Source of the DNA: Hyphomicrobiaceae bacterium
GTDB lineage: Bacteria > Pseudomonadota > Alphaproteobacteria > Rhizobiales > Hyphomicrobiaceae
Direction of reading: 5' to 3'
DNA: 40,990 nt
Assembly (NCBI GenBank): GCA_020442185.1
Contig: JAGRKS010000013.1
Location: 1 to 40,990 of the forward strand
The translations under genes were made by a program, and so were the position numbers. Position 1 is the first letter of the stretch; each line of letters opens with the position of its first letter. Shown in pieces: positions 24,884 through 33,957 of the stretch. The notes below the pieces were generated by a model. It was not told the DNA's origin, did no database searches, and saw only the letters and a program-made list of their open reading frames with translations.

Positions 24884-25972
24884 TCAACTTCGGAGGTCCT
24901 TTTTCGCCCATTGGCTGGCCTTGACGCCAGTCAGGTCGCCGATGGATCGCGCGCCGGCCCGCGCGATTGCACGTGCAATGTGCGCCTTGATGCGTGGGAT
25001 CAGCGCCGGCCCCTCGTAGATGAGCCCGGTGTAGAGCTGTATCAGGCTGGCCCCCGCCTCGATCTTGGCCAGGGCTGTCTCACCGCTGTCGACGCCGCCG
25101 ATGCCGATCAACGGTACGCGCCCGCCAGTCGCCTCAAAAACCCGCGCGAGCATTGCAGTTGACCGTTCGAACAGCGGCCGGCCGGAGAGACCGCCGGCCT
25201 CGTTGCGATGCCGGCCGACAAGGCCCGTCCGCGTCAGCGTCGTATTCGACACCGCGATCGCGTCGACGCGATGGGCCATCATGCGTTCGGCGATAGCCGC
25301 CACGTCATCCGCTGCGATGTCCGGCGCAATCTTCACGATCACCGGGCGCTTGCCACGGCCCGCGGCATCGATCCGTGTGCGAACCTCCATGACCCGCGCG
25401 AGGAGCTCGTCAAGAGCCGCCGGCGCCTGCAGGTCGCGCAGGCCAGGCGTATTCGGCGACGAGATATTGACGGTGAAGTAGCTGGCGACGTTGTGGAACG
25501 TCTCGATGCCGAGGACATAGTCTGCCGCACGATCGACGGCATCCTTGTTGGCACCGACGTTGACTCCGACGATCCCGCGCCTGGTCCGCGCGGTGAGACG
25601 GCGCAGCGCCGCCGCGTGGCCTGCGTTGTTGAAGCCGAGCCGATTGATGACGGCGCGATCCTCGGGCAGCCGGAAGACCCGCGGGCGCGGATTTCCGGCT
25701 TGCGGCAAGGGTGTCACCGTGCCGATTTCGGCAAAGCCGCAACCGAGATCGAGAACCGCGTCGGGAACGCGCGCATCCTTGTCGAAGCCGGCGGCGATGC
25801 CGATCGGATTTGGAAAACTCAGTTCACCGATCGCAATGCGCAAGCAATCCGGATCGCGTTCGGTTGCCCGGCGGAACACACCGCGTTCCAGAGATTTCAG
25901 GGTCAGTTCATGGGCCGCCTCGGGCTCGAGCGCGAACAGCAGGGGCCGAGCGATATCGAATGCGGAGATCAT
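24884..25972 (-). CDS. pyrD: Dihydroorotate dehydrogenase (quinone), class 2
   Basis: It oxidises dihydroorotate to orotate in pyrimidine synthesis, passing electrons to membrane quinone through FMN. The 362-residue protein has a short N-terminal membrane-association helix (ISAFDIARPLLFALEPEAAHEL). The FMN barrel shows PIGIAAGFDKDA, EIGTVTPLPQAGNPRPR, NRLGFNNAG, VNVGANKD and TVNISSPNTPGLRDLQ, whose serine is the catalytic base of class 2 enzymes. Later motifs are VIVKIAPD, AVSNTT and IGIGGVDSGE. Its start overlaps the DUF952 stop by four bases, so the two are co-transcribed. Confidence 0.96.
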   Translation of the reverse strand: MISAFDIARPLLFALEPEAAHELTLKSLERGVFRRATERDPDCLRIAIGELSFPNPIGIAAGFDKDARVPDAVLDLGCGFAEIGTVTPLPQAGNPRPRVFRLPEDRAVINRLGFNNAGHAAALRRLTARTRRGIVGVNVGANKDAVDRAADYVLGIETFHNVASYFTVNISSPNTPGLRDLQAPAALDELLARVMEVRTRIDAAGRGKRPVIVKIAPDIAADDVAAIAERMMAHRVDAIAVSNTTLTRTGLVGRHRNEAGGLSGRPLFERSTAMLARVFEATGGRVPLIGIGGVDSGETALAKIEAGASLIQLYTGLIYEGPALIPRIKAHIARAIARAGARSIGDLTGVKASQWAKKDLRS

Positions 25973-26385
25973 CGACGATCCGACCCCGTTGCTACGCGAT
26001 CGGTCGAGACATTGGCGGCCAATGCCTGGGCCACATTCGGCACGTCATCCACGTCGAGAGACAATGACCGAGACCATAGCGCGAGCCCCACGCGCAGTGG
26101 TGCGTAGAAATGCGGGAACAGGGCTCCACCGCGCGACGCTTCCCAGCGCAATTCGCTGCCGAGCGCCGCGGCATCGAACGCGACGAGAAGAAGATTTTCG
26201 CGGCCAGAGAAATGCTTGCGCGCCGTACCTTCCAGCTGCCGGGCCGTCGAGAGATGTATGAAGCCGTCGCGGCGATCGTCCGCAGAGCCGCCGTAAAAGC
26301 CTTCGACTATGGCCTGCTGCCATGCCGCGCTTTCGACGATCTTGTAGACGGTGGAGCCGGCGCGTTCGGCATCTTCTGCCACCAT
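25969..26385 (-). CDS. DUF952 family protein
   Basis: A 138-residue protein of the DUF952 family, which adopts a fold related to ADP-ribosyltransferase-like proteins; its function is unknown. Recognisable are VYKIVESAAWQQA, DGFIHLSTARQLEGTARKHF (about 40-59) and LRWEASRGGALFPHFY. AGGAG lies ten bases before the ATG. It overlaps the start of pyrD by four bases, an arrangement that I recall in other alphaproteobacteria. No signal peptide is seen. Confidence 0.88.
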   Translation of the reverse strand: MVAEDAERAGSTVYKIVESAAWQQAIVEGFYGGSADDRRDGFIHLSTARQLEGTARKHFSGRENLLLVAFDAAALGSELRWEASRGGALFPHFYAPLRVGLALWSRSLSLDVDDVPNVAQALAANVSTDRVATGSDRR

Positions 26386-26642
26386 GGAAATTTCGCTCCT
26401 GTTCTGCGTGTGATTGTGCTTCTACAAGTGAGGAATAGACGGCCGTGAGAATAAGAGGAAGAGTATGATGCTTCTGCGGCCCGTCCGCTCCTGATCAGGC
26501 ACAGCTGGCGTCATAAACTGTCTCGACGCTGGCGAGGATGCTGCTTCAAAGCGCACAGGAATGATGCAGCTCGGGCGCAACATTTACTCCGTTCAGTCGA
26601 CACAACAAAAATAATGATGGCAACGGGATTGGTTCGATCACA

Positions 26643-28451
26643 ATGGTTCCCCGGCTTTTAGTTGGTTCGCTGACACTCGGCGAACTTCTGGGTGCTCGCA
26701 CTCATCTGACAGTTCCAGCGTTTCAGCGCCCCTATTCCTGGGGGCGGGAAGAAGCACTGCAGCTGCTGGATGACGTCTCTTCAGCATGCGGCCTGGATTC
26801 CGAAAGCGATGGGCCGGCCGAGCCTGACTATTTTCTAGGCACACTCCTACTGCTTGCGAACGAGGACACGGCACTGCCGGGTGACGCGAAAAGCGGCACG
26901 ACGACGCACCCGCCCGCCCACTATCAGATCATCGACGGCCAGCAACGGCTGGTCACACTGACGATCATGATCGCCCTGCTGCGCGACATGTCGCCGGCGG
27001 GAGCCACGGAAGCGGTCACCATGGACCGAATGATCACGTCGCAGACCGCGATGGTGTCCGCCGACGCAGATCAACCGATCGCGATTTCCCCATACCGGCT
27101 GCGGCTCTCAAGCGGCAACCAGGCGCTGTTCGCTCGTGGGGTGCAGGATCCGGGCGGCACGACGATCGACATGGGTGGCGGCGACGACGTTTCGGCTTCC
27201 GCCTCCCGCATCTTCGAGGCTCGCGACAGCCTGCACAACGCGCTCGCCATGAGGACAGCGGGTGAACGCGCCGCAATCGCCCGCTATCTTCATGCGAACT
27301 GTCATTTCGTCGTAACCCTCGCGAATGACATCGACCGCGCACACCGCCTGTTCACTGTGCTGAATGTGCGCGGCAAGCCACTCCGTCGCAACGACGTCCT
27401 GAAGGTGGAATTGATCGGAGGCATCGCCGCGCCAGACGCTGTCGACGCCACCCGCATGTGGGACGGGGTCGAAGCATCTCTCGGCGACGACTTCGAGGCG
27501 TTCCTCGGACATCTGCGCGCGGCGCACGGCCGGCGCGAGACGCGGATCGTCGCGGCCATCCGACAACTGGCGCGCGACTCCGGCGGGCCAGCGCGTTTCG
27601 TGTCAGAGGTGCTCGTGCCCTTCGCAGAAACCTATGTCGGCATTCGCAATGCAGAGCCTGACCGTTCACTCGATACGATCGGCTCATATCTCCATTATCT
27701 TCGACGCCTCGTCGGCACCGATTGGATTCCCGCCGCGCTGATCGCACTGCATTTGTACCGGGACCAGCCTGAACAGGCGCTCTCGCTCATACGCGGCATC
27801 GACCGGCTGGCGCATGTCCTGCGCATCGCACGCCAGAGCAACAGCCGGCGGACAACCCGCTTCCAGCACGTCGTCACCGCCATCCGCGATGGATCGGCGA
27901 CCTCCGGCTATCATGAGTCGCTGACGCCAACCCGCGACGAACTGCGCCTCGCCGCCTACAACATGCGCGATCCCTATAAGCGCAATTCTCAGATCTGCAA
28001 GCTGCTGCTGCTGCGGATCAACGACGCTCTCGAGGGTCGCTTGAACCGGCTGCCACTCGATAAGCTCACCGTAGAGCACGTCCTGCCGGTGCGGCCTCCG
28101 AAATCGAGCGGCTGGCGGCAACACTTCACCGACGGCGAGCAACGCACGGCCGCGACCGACAGCATCGGCAATCTGACACTACTGCCGTCGCGCATGAACG
28201 ATCGGCTGCGCAATCGCGAGTTCAACGAGAAGCGCGATATCTTGATCGACGGTCTCGAGTTATCCGAACGGCTTGCGATCGTCGACGACGTGACAGCGGC
28301 CGAAACCTGGTCGCTCGAAACGATCGCCGAGCGCGAAGACCGCTATCTGGCGCAGCTTCGCAAGCTCTTCGGCATTGATTTGGCCGACGCCGCGGCTTCA
28401 GCCTATCTCGCGGATAGTCGTGAAGCGGCCCGCCGCGAAGGGGCTGTTTGA
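26643..28451 (+). CDS. DUF262-DUF1524 protein (GmrSD-like nuclease), first of a tandem pair
   Basis: A 602-residue protein with the two-domain layout of GmrS-GmrD fusions, which restrict modified phage DNA. The N-terminal DUF262 domain begins LTLGELLGARTHLTVPAFQRPYSW (about 10-33) in two parts and carries the canonical DGQQR at 98-102, the nucleotide-binding and hydrolysis motif. A helical middle region follows. The C-terminal DUF1524 His-Me-finger nuclease has EHVLP with H479 and the family SIGNLTLLPSRMN (about 510-522). The ribosome-binding site is weak. The second gene starts about 68 bases downstream. No methyltransferase, restriction partner or phosphorothioation gene lies nearby. The target and function are inferred by family only. 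Confidence 0.88.
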   Translation: MVPRLLVGSLTLGELLGARTHLTVPAFQRPYSWGREEALQLLDDVSSACGLDSESDGPAEPDYFLGTLLLLANEDTALPGDAKSGTTTHPPAHYQIIDGQQRLVTLTIMIALLRDMSPAGATEAVTMDRMITSQTAMVSADADQPIAISPYRLRLSSGNQALFARGVQDPGGTTIDMGGGDDVSASASRIFEARDSLHNALAMRTAGERAAIARYLHANCHFVVTLANDIDRAHRLFTVLNVRGKPLRRNDVLKVELIGGIAAPDAVDATRMWDGVEASLGDDFEAFLGHLRAAHGRRETRIVAAIRQLARDSGGPARFVSEVLVPFAETYVGIRNAEPDRSLDTIGSYLHYLRRLVGTDWIPAALIALHLYRDQPEQALSLIRGIDRLAHVLRIARQSNSRRTTRFQHVVTAIRDGSATSGYHESLTPTRDELRLAAYNMRDPYKRNSQICKLLLLRINDALEGRLNRLPLDKLTVEHVLPVRPPKSSGWRQHFTDGEQRTAATDSIGNLTLLPSRMNDRLRNREFNEKRDILIDGLELSERLAIVDDVTAAETWSLETIAEREDRYLAQLRKLFGIDLADAAASAYLADSREAARREGAV

Positions 28452-28519
28452 TGTTGCCGGCGCGGCGCTGAACCCGACTCATATTGCTGGCAATTTTTTC
28501 TGGGCCTGGACGCACGATA

Positions 28520-30238
28520 GTGGACCAAGAGCAGCCTGAAATTGATTTCATGGAGGTCGTGCCGAACACCCTGGGTGAGTTGTTCGGCGGCGACCGATCA
28601 TTCATCATCCCCTGGTTCCAGCGCGCCTATGCCTGGGAGCCGCCGAGAGCCGCCGCCCTCCTCAGCGATCTGATCGCGCATGCAGAACGCCAAGGGCCGC
28701 GCCGGCGCTATCATCTCGGCACGATAAAGCTCGCCAATGGCGGAGCCAGCACGGTCTGGCCAAACGCCAGTCGCCCCGCTTCGATCGTCGATGGTCATCA
28801 ACGCATCGTAACGTTCACGATCCTCTTCGCGGTCCTTCGCGATCTCGATCTGGTCGAGGGAATGTCACGCCGTCTCGCCGCCATGATCGAACTGCCGAGT
28901 GTCAATTCGGGCGAGGCGACATCCAGTCCCCCCGTCCACTTCCGTCTGAACCCACAACCGGCCGTTTCCAGCCTGTTCGCCGAACTCGTGCAGAAACCTG
29001 CCGCAACCCGCGAGCCGCTCGACCACGGCTTCGACCCGCTGTCGGTCAGCGAACGCAACATCATCGAGAACCGCGACTACTTCCGGCTACAGCTGTCGAG
29101 CGAGGATTGGACGCCGGAACGGCGTACGGCGCTTGCCGACTATCTCATCGCCTCATGCCAGGTCGTCTGCGAAACCTGGCAGGACGAGGATGAGGCTTGG
29201 CGCTACTTCCAGCTTGACGAAGAAACGCAGCTTCCTTTCGACGAAGCATCGAAGATCAAGTCCGGGTTGCTCGAAGTGTTTCCAGGTACCGAGCGCTACG
29301 AGGCCAACCTGCTGTGGCAGGAACTCGAAAAGCTTCTCGGCCAGGCCGACGTGTTCGCGCTGCTCGGCCACATCAGGACACTCAAACTTCGGCGTCGATC
29401 GGAGGCGCCGCTCGAGCAGGATTTGATCCGGGCGTTTCAGCTCGACCGCAACGGTCTGGGCTTCCTCAAGGACGATGTCCTGCCGCAGGCCTACCGCCTC
29501 GAAGCAATCCGCCGCCATGCCATTGCGGGACGGCCCGTGCCCGAGCCCGTCAGGAGCGCGCTCATCCATCTCGACTGGATCAACCCCAACGTCTGGGTGC
29601 CGGCGGCGCTCCACTGGATCGAGATGCGGGGCGTCGACGACCCGGAGCACACCGCGTTCTTCGCCCGGTTGGAAGCACTGGTGTGGTGCATGCGCATCGC
29701 CGGCACTGATCCGCGCACGGCGGAAAACAGGATCATCCGGCTATTGGCGGAGATCGAGGCCGGCACCAGTGTCGCCGCGATGCAGGAATTCGAGATTGAC
29801 AAAAAGACAATTGCGTCCGCGCTCGAGAATTTGCGCAGCCCAAATTTTCGCGACAAGCATTTCGCGGTCTCCGTGCTGCGTCGGCTGAGCGTGATCTGGG
29901 GAGCCGACCCTGGTCCCGTCGACGGGTCACGCGTGACGATCGAACATATCCTGCCGCAGAATGTTCCTAAACGCGCACCCTGGCTCAAGATCATCGGCAG
30001 CAAGAACAAGGCCCGCAAGCATATCAACCGCCTCGGGAACCTGACATTCCTCAGCGAGGCCGACAACCAGCGTGCGGGCACGCTGCCCTGGAATGACAAG
30101 CGCCAGATCTTCAAGCGATCTGCGTTCGTGCTGTCGCAGCGGGCGGCGGAGGAAGAGGAATGGAGCGTAAAGGTCATCGAGCGCCGCACCGACGAACTCA
30201 TCGCCGCGTTGTTCGCTGCCTGGGGCATCCCAGTCTAG
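28520..30238 (+). CDS. DUF262-DUF1524 protein (GmrSD-like nuclease), second of a tandem pair
   Basis: A paralogue of its upstream neighbour with the same architecture but low similarity. Family landmarks are NTLGELFGGDRSFIIPWFQ with RAYAWE, then the DUF262 motif at 91-95, which reads DGHQR instead of DGQQR. The C-terminal nuclease retains EHILPQ with H476 and RLGNLTFLSEADNQRA. About 572 residues from the GTG at 28520; a TTG at 28484 and an ATG at 28550 are alternatives. It lies 68 bases after the first gene and ends 13 bases from the convergent lysyl-tRNA synthetase gene. I infer that the two proteins act together or on different targets; this is untested. Confidence 0.85.
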   Translation: MDQEQPEIDFMEVVPNTLGELFGGDRSFIIPWFQRAYAWEPPRAAALLSDLIAHAERQGPRRRYHLGTIKLANGGASTVWPNASRPASIVDGHQRIVTFTILFAVLRDLDLVEGMSRRLAAMIELPSVNSGEATSSPPVHFRLNPQPAVSSLFAELVQKPAATREPLDHGFDPLSVSERNIIENRDYFRLQLSSEDWTPERRTALADYLIASCQVVCETWQDEDEAWRYFQLDEETQLPFDEASKIKSGLLEVFPGTERYEANLLWQELEKLLGQADVFALLGHIRTLKLRRRSEAPLEQDLIRAFQLDRNGLGFLKDDVLPQAYRLEAIRRHAIAGRPVPEPVRSALIHLDWINPNVWVPAALHWIEMRGVDDPEHTAFFARLEALVWCMRIAGTDPRTAENRIIRLLAEIEAGTSVAAMQEFEIDKKTIASALENLRSPNFRDKHFAVSVLRRLSVIWGADPGPVDGSRVTIEHILPQNVPKRAPWLKIIGSKNKARKHINRLGNLTFLSEADNQRAGTLPWNDKRQIFKRSAFVLSQRAAEEEEWSVKVIERRTDELIAALFAAWGIPV

Positions 30239-30251
30239 TTTGGTGTCGCGA

Positions 30252-31871
30252 TCAGCCGCCGACGAGTTCGCCCCGCAGGCCGCGCGCAATCAGCGCCCGC
30301 GTATTGTCGACGCCATAGAGCTCGATGAACGACCCGAAGCGCGGTCCCTGGCTGGCCCCGAGCAGCACCTCGTAGATCGCCTGGAACCACTGCCGCAGTG
30401 TTTCCTTGGTGTAGCCGCTGGACTTGCCGGCTTCGTAGACGAGATTCTGCAGCGCGCTGGCATCGGCGTCCGGCGGCGCGGCGGAGAGTGCAGCGTCGAG
30501 CGCCTGGAACGCGGCGCGCTCCGTCTCGTCAGCCAGCCTGAATGTCTTGGTCGGCGCAACGAAATCCTCGTAGTAGCGAACCGCATAACCCGCCAGATGA
30601 TCGAGCAGCGGATGCTCTTCAGCGGTCGCACCCGGCGCGACACGGCGGATGAAGCCCCACAGCACATCCTTGTCGTGCGCGTTCGATGCGGCGACGAGAT
30701 TGAGCAACAGCCCGAACGTGATCGGCAGATCGGCTCGCGGCGGGTCACCGGCGTGGAGATGCCAGATCGGGTTCTCGATCTGTTGTTTCGTCTCCTGGCC
30801 GGGGTATGCCGCGAGAAACTGCAGATATTCGTCGACGGCACGCGGGATGACATCGAAATAGAGCCGCTTGGCGGCCCTCGGCTTCTGGAACATGTAGAGC
30901 GAGAGGCTTTCCGGCGAAGCATACTTCAACCAGTCCTCGATCGTCAGGCCGTTGCCCTTCGACTTCGAGATCTTCTGCCCCTTCTCGTCGAGAAAGAGCT
31001 CGTAATTGAACCCTTCCGGCGGCATGCCGCCGAGGGCGCGGCAGATCTGCGACGAGAGCGTCACGCTATCGATCAGATCCTTCCCGGCCATTTCATAGTC
31101 GACGCCGAGGGCCGTCCAGCGCATCGCCCAATCGGCCTTCCATTGACACTTGACGTGGCCGCCGGTGACGGGCGTCTCGACCTCTTCGCCCGTTTCCGGA
31201 TCGCGATACGTCACCGTTCCCTTGGCGACGTCGCGTGCGATCATCGGAACCTGAAGCACGCGCCCCGTGCGCGGACAGACTGGCAGGAACGGCGAATATG
31301 TCGCCTGACGTTCCGCGCCGAGCGTCGGCAGGATGATGTCCATCACGCGATCATAGGCTGCGAGCATCTTCAGAAGCGTCGCGTCCATCATGCCGGAACG
31401 GTAGCACTCTGTGGCCGAATAGAATTCGTACTCGAAGCCGAACTGGTCGAGGAACGCCATCAGGCGCGCATTGTTGTGGGCGGCGAAACTCGGGTGGGTG
31501 CCAAACGGATCGGGGACCGCCGTCAGCGGCATGTCGAGCGCGGCTGCGAGAAGCTCCTTGTTCGGCACATTGTCCGGAACCTTGCGCAGCCCGTCCATAT
31601 CGTCCGAGAAGCAGATCAGCCGCGTCTTGCGCCGCCCGCCGGTCAGCACCTCGAAGGCATGCCGCACCATCGACGTGCGCGCCACTTCGCCGAACGTGCC
31701 GATGTGCGGCAGACCCGAAGGACCATAACCCGTCTCGAATATCACGGTCTTGTCCGCGCCACCCTCGACCCGGTCGAGCCGCTTGATGAGCCGTCGCGCC
31801 TCCTCGAAAGGCCACGCCTTCGCGCCGCTCAGCGCTTCATCGAGTTGCATGTCGGCGACATTGGTCATCAT
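30252..31871 (-). CDS. lysS: Class I lysyl-tRNA synthetase
   Basis: It charges tRNA-Lys with lysine. This is the archaeal-type class I enzyme, which replaces class II LysRS in most alphaproteobacteria. About 539 residues. The Rossmann signature HIGH-type motif is [10 protein letters not shown] (about 50-59), and the KMSKS-type loop is KISKSKGNG. Other family motifs are [16 protein letters not shown] and GKDLIDS. A C-terminal helical anticodon-binding domain follows. The ATG at 31871 (a second ATG follows directly) is used because upstream residues are basic and non-family. Convergent with the DUF262 pair and divergent from the TerB-like gene. Confidence 0.96.
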   Translation of the reverse strand: MMTNVADMQLDEALSGAKAWPFEEARRLIKRLDRVEGGADKTVIFETGYGPSGLPHIGTFGEVARTSMVRHAFEVLTGGRRKTRLICFSDDMDGLRKVPDNVPNKELLAAALDMPLTAVPDPFGTHPSFAAHNNARLMAFLDQFGFEYEFYSATECYRSGMMDATLLKMLAAYDRVMDIILPTLGAERQATYSPFLPVCPRTGRVLQVPMIARDVAKGTVTYRDPETGEEVETPVTGGHVKCQWKADWAMRWTALGVDYEMAGKDLIDSVTLSSQICRALGGMPPEGFNYELFLDEKGQKISKSKGNGLTIEDWLKYASPESLSLYMFQKPRAAKRLYFDVIPRAVDEYLQFLAAYPGQETKQQIENPIWHLHAGDPPRADLPITFGLLLNLVAASNAHDKDVLWGFIRRVAPGATAEEHPLLDHLAGYAVRYYEDFVAPTKTFRLADETERAAFQALDAALSAAPPDADASALQNLVYEAGKSSGYTKETLRQWFQAIYEVLLGASQGPRFGSFIELYGVDNTRALIARGLRGELVGG

Positions 31872-32151
31872 GGATCTCTGTATTGCCCGTGGGGCTTCAA
31901 CCCCACGTTTCGAAGCCTTGCGCCGTCGCACCCGCGTCAGTGGCCGAGGCGGACGGCGACGGCACCCTATTGGCGAGCCCATCCCCAGTCAACGGAGCCC
32001 GAGCCGCCATCGCGGCGCCCGCGGCAAGCAAATTGCACCTTCATCCAGGCGCCCCATTCCCCGCTTAGGCCCGGGTGCTGACCACAACCGTCCTTGTCAG
32101 CGGCGCGCTAGCGGCTACATAAGGGCCGAGACCAGATATTGAGAGGCCGGA

Positions 32152-32565
32152 ATGGTGGACATCCTGAAGCCCGAGCAAGCCCTGATTTACGCCATGATCA
32201 CGGTTTCCGCGGTTGATCGCAGCATTTCGGACGAGGAGTTGAAGCGGATCGGCTCGATCGTGCGCGAATTGCCAGCGTTCGAGTTCTACGACAACAACTG
32301 GCTGCTCGAGGAGTCGCAGGCCTGCGGCAAGATCCTGGCGAAGTCGGGCGGCATGCGCCGGGTGCTCGATATGCTGACGGCAAGCCTGCCGGAGCGGTTG
32401 CGCGAAACGGCTTATGTTCTCGCCGCCGAAGTCGCCGCGAGCGATCGGCGGATCGCGGCGGAAGAAATCCGCTTCCTCGACCTGCTGGCGGAAGCGCTCT
32501 CCATCGACAAGCTGACATGCGCGGCGCTCGAACGTGCGGCAACCGCACGGCATCAGAAGGCGTAG
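32152..32565 (+). CDS. TerB-like tellurite resistance family protein
   Basis: A 137-residue all-helical protein of the TerB/DjlA N-terminal type. The repeated family pattern is visible as MITVSAVDRSISDEELKRIG (about 15-34) and LAAEVAASDRRIAAEEIRFL (about 90-109), where the acidic residues may bind metal ions. No other ter genes are nearby, so resistance to tellurite should not be assumed. GGCCGGA lies before the ATG. Its end overlaps the end of the convergent DUF4010 gene by 13 bases. Confidence 0.85.
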   Translation: MVDILKPEQALIYAMITVSAVDRSISDEELKRIGSIVRELPAFEFYDNNWLLEESQACGKILAKSGGMRRVLDMLTASLPERLRETAYVLAAEVAASDRRIAAEEIRFLDLLAEALSIDKLTCAALERAATARHQKA

Positions 32566-33836
32566 GCGAGCGCCACCGCGACGGCGCCGCCGGCTGCGAG
32601 GGCGAGTGCCGCCCCGACCAGCATCGGCTTGCCGGCTGCCCGGCCTCCCGTGATCCATGCGAGAAGCGCCTTGCTCACGGTATTTACCGCGACCGCGACG
32701 AGGATTGCGAGAGCGGCGGCCGGAATGGAGACCGGTCCGCCCGCCTGTCGCGCCATCGACAACGTGATGGCATCGACGTCCGCGATACCGGACACCGCCG
32801 CAAGTGCGACGAGGCCACTGTCTCCGGCAAACGCACCAACCAGCCGTGTCGCCAACATGATCACGGCCAGCAGCGCGCCGAATTGCAGGACCGTCGAGAG
32901 TTCGAAGGGATTGCGCAGTGCGATCGGCGTCGCGTTGTCGTCGCCGCCATCGCCGCCATCCGAGCGGATGAGATAGACCGCGAACGCCATGAGCACGACG
33001 CCCGCCGCCGCGATCGGGAGACCGAGCTGCGCGAGCAGCGCAGCCTCGACCACCGCGACGACGGCCAGCACGCGCGCGATCATCGTCGCACCGGCGATCA
33101 AGGCCCCGCCGGCCATCAGTCTTGCGCGCTCCGGATGTTGCTTTGCGAGGCGGGCGAGTGTCACCGTCACCGCGGTCGATGAAACGAGCCCGGCCGCCAG
33201 CGCAGTCAACACGATACCGCGCTCGCTTCCGACGATTTTCACCGCGACATAGCCTGCAAACGAAATCGCCGCGATGAGGATCGTCAGCAGCCAGATCTCG
33301 TAGGGGTTGAGCCCGCCTAGCTGACTGACTTCGCGGTTCGGAAGCACCGGCAGCAACAGGAACGTCATGGCGAGCAGGACTAGCGCCGAGCGAAGTTCGA
33401 GCCAGCTCAAACGCCGCAGCCAGTCGTGCAGCATGCGCTTCAATGCCAGTAGCGCGGTCGCCACGACACCGGCTGCGGCGGCGACGTTCTGGTTGCCCAG
33501 CACGGCGTAGGCGCCGAGCGCGAATGCCAGCATGCCGGCGACCAGCGTCGTCGCGCCGAACGTGCCCTCCGCCTCGGTCTCGCGGTAGCGGAAAACCGCG
33601 AGGACTAGGGAGAAAACGATGAAGGCGAGGCTGAGCGCAACAAGCCCGGCAGCACCGCCGGCGCTCGCCAGCGCGCCCCACGTTCCGCCGAGCAGCCCCG
33701 AAAGGGCAAGCGTGCGCAAACCCGCCGATCGCCCGCCCTCCGGATCAAGGCGCTCCTGCCAACCCCGCTCGACGCCGATCAGCAAGCCGATGGCAACCGC
33801 GAGAGAGAAGCGTTGAAAAAGCTCGACTGTTTCCAT
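32553..33836 (-). CDS. MgtC/SapB N-terminal and DUF4010 membrane protein
   Basis: An integral inner-membrane protein of about 427 residues with around 12 predicted helices. The N-terminal part is MgtC/SapB-like (FSLAVAIGLLIGVERGWQER, about 9-28, and AGLRTLALSGLLGG). The C-terminal part is DUF4010 (ERGIVLTALAAGLVSSTAVT, then the DVDAITLSMA stretch). MgtC relatives affect magnesium homeostasis or ATP synthase; DUF4010 fusions have no established function. The ATG at 33836 is chosen because GGTGG lies six bases upstream; another ATG lies two codons earlier. The upstream 120-base gap is shared with the divergent MFS gene. Confidence 0.88.
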   Translation of the reverse strand: METVELFQRFSLAVAIGLLIGVERGWQERLDPEGGRSAGLRTLALSGLLGGTWGALASAGGAAGLVALSLAFIVFSLVLAVFRYRETEAEGTFGATTLVAGMLAFALGAYAVLGNQNVAAAAGVVATALLALKRMLHDWLRRLSWLELRSALVLLAMTFLLLPVLPNREVSQLGGLNPYEIWLLTILIAAISFAGYVAVKIVGSERGIVLTALAAGLVSSTAVTVTLARLAKQHPERARLMAGGALIAGATMIARVLAVVAVVEAALLAQLGLPIAAAGVVLMAFAVYLIRSDGGDGGDDNATPIALRNPFELSTVLQFGALLAVIMLATRLVGAFAGDSGLVALAAVSGIADVDAITLSMARQAGGPVSIPAAALAILVAVAVNTVSKALLAWITGGRAAGKPMLVGAALALAAGGAVAVALAYAF

Positions 33837-33957
33837 ATGCATCCACCAGTCGGTTCGCCCGGAACAAGGCGACAGCCGGAAGCTGACGCAAATTCGAAAA
33901 GCTAGGGGCGATCTACGACATCGTAGCGCGCCAACCCAGATCGACCAAAGAGGCGCT

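Noticed and set aside
30240..32081. 613-codon open frame on the plus strand opposite lysS
   Set aside because: It lies almost wholly antisense to the well-supported lysyl-tRNA synthetase and has no recognisable domain; long antisense frames are common in GC-rich genes.
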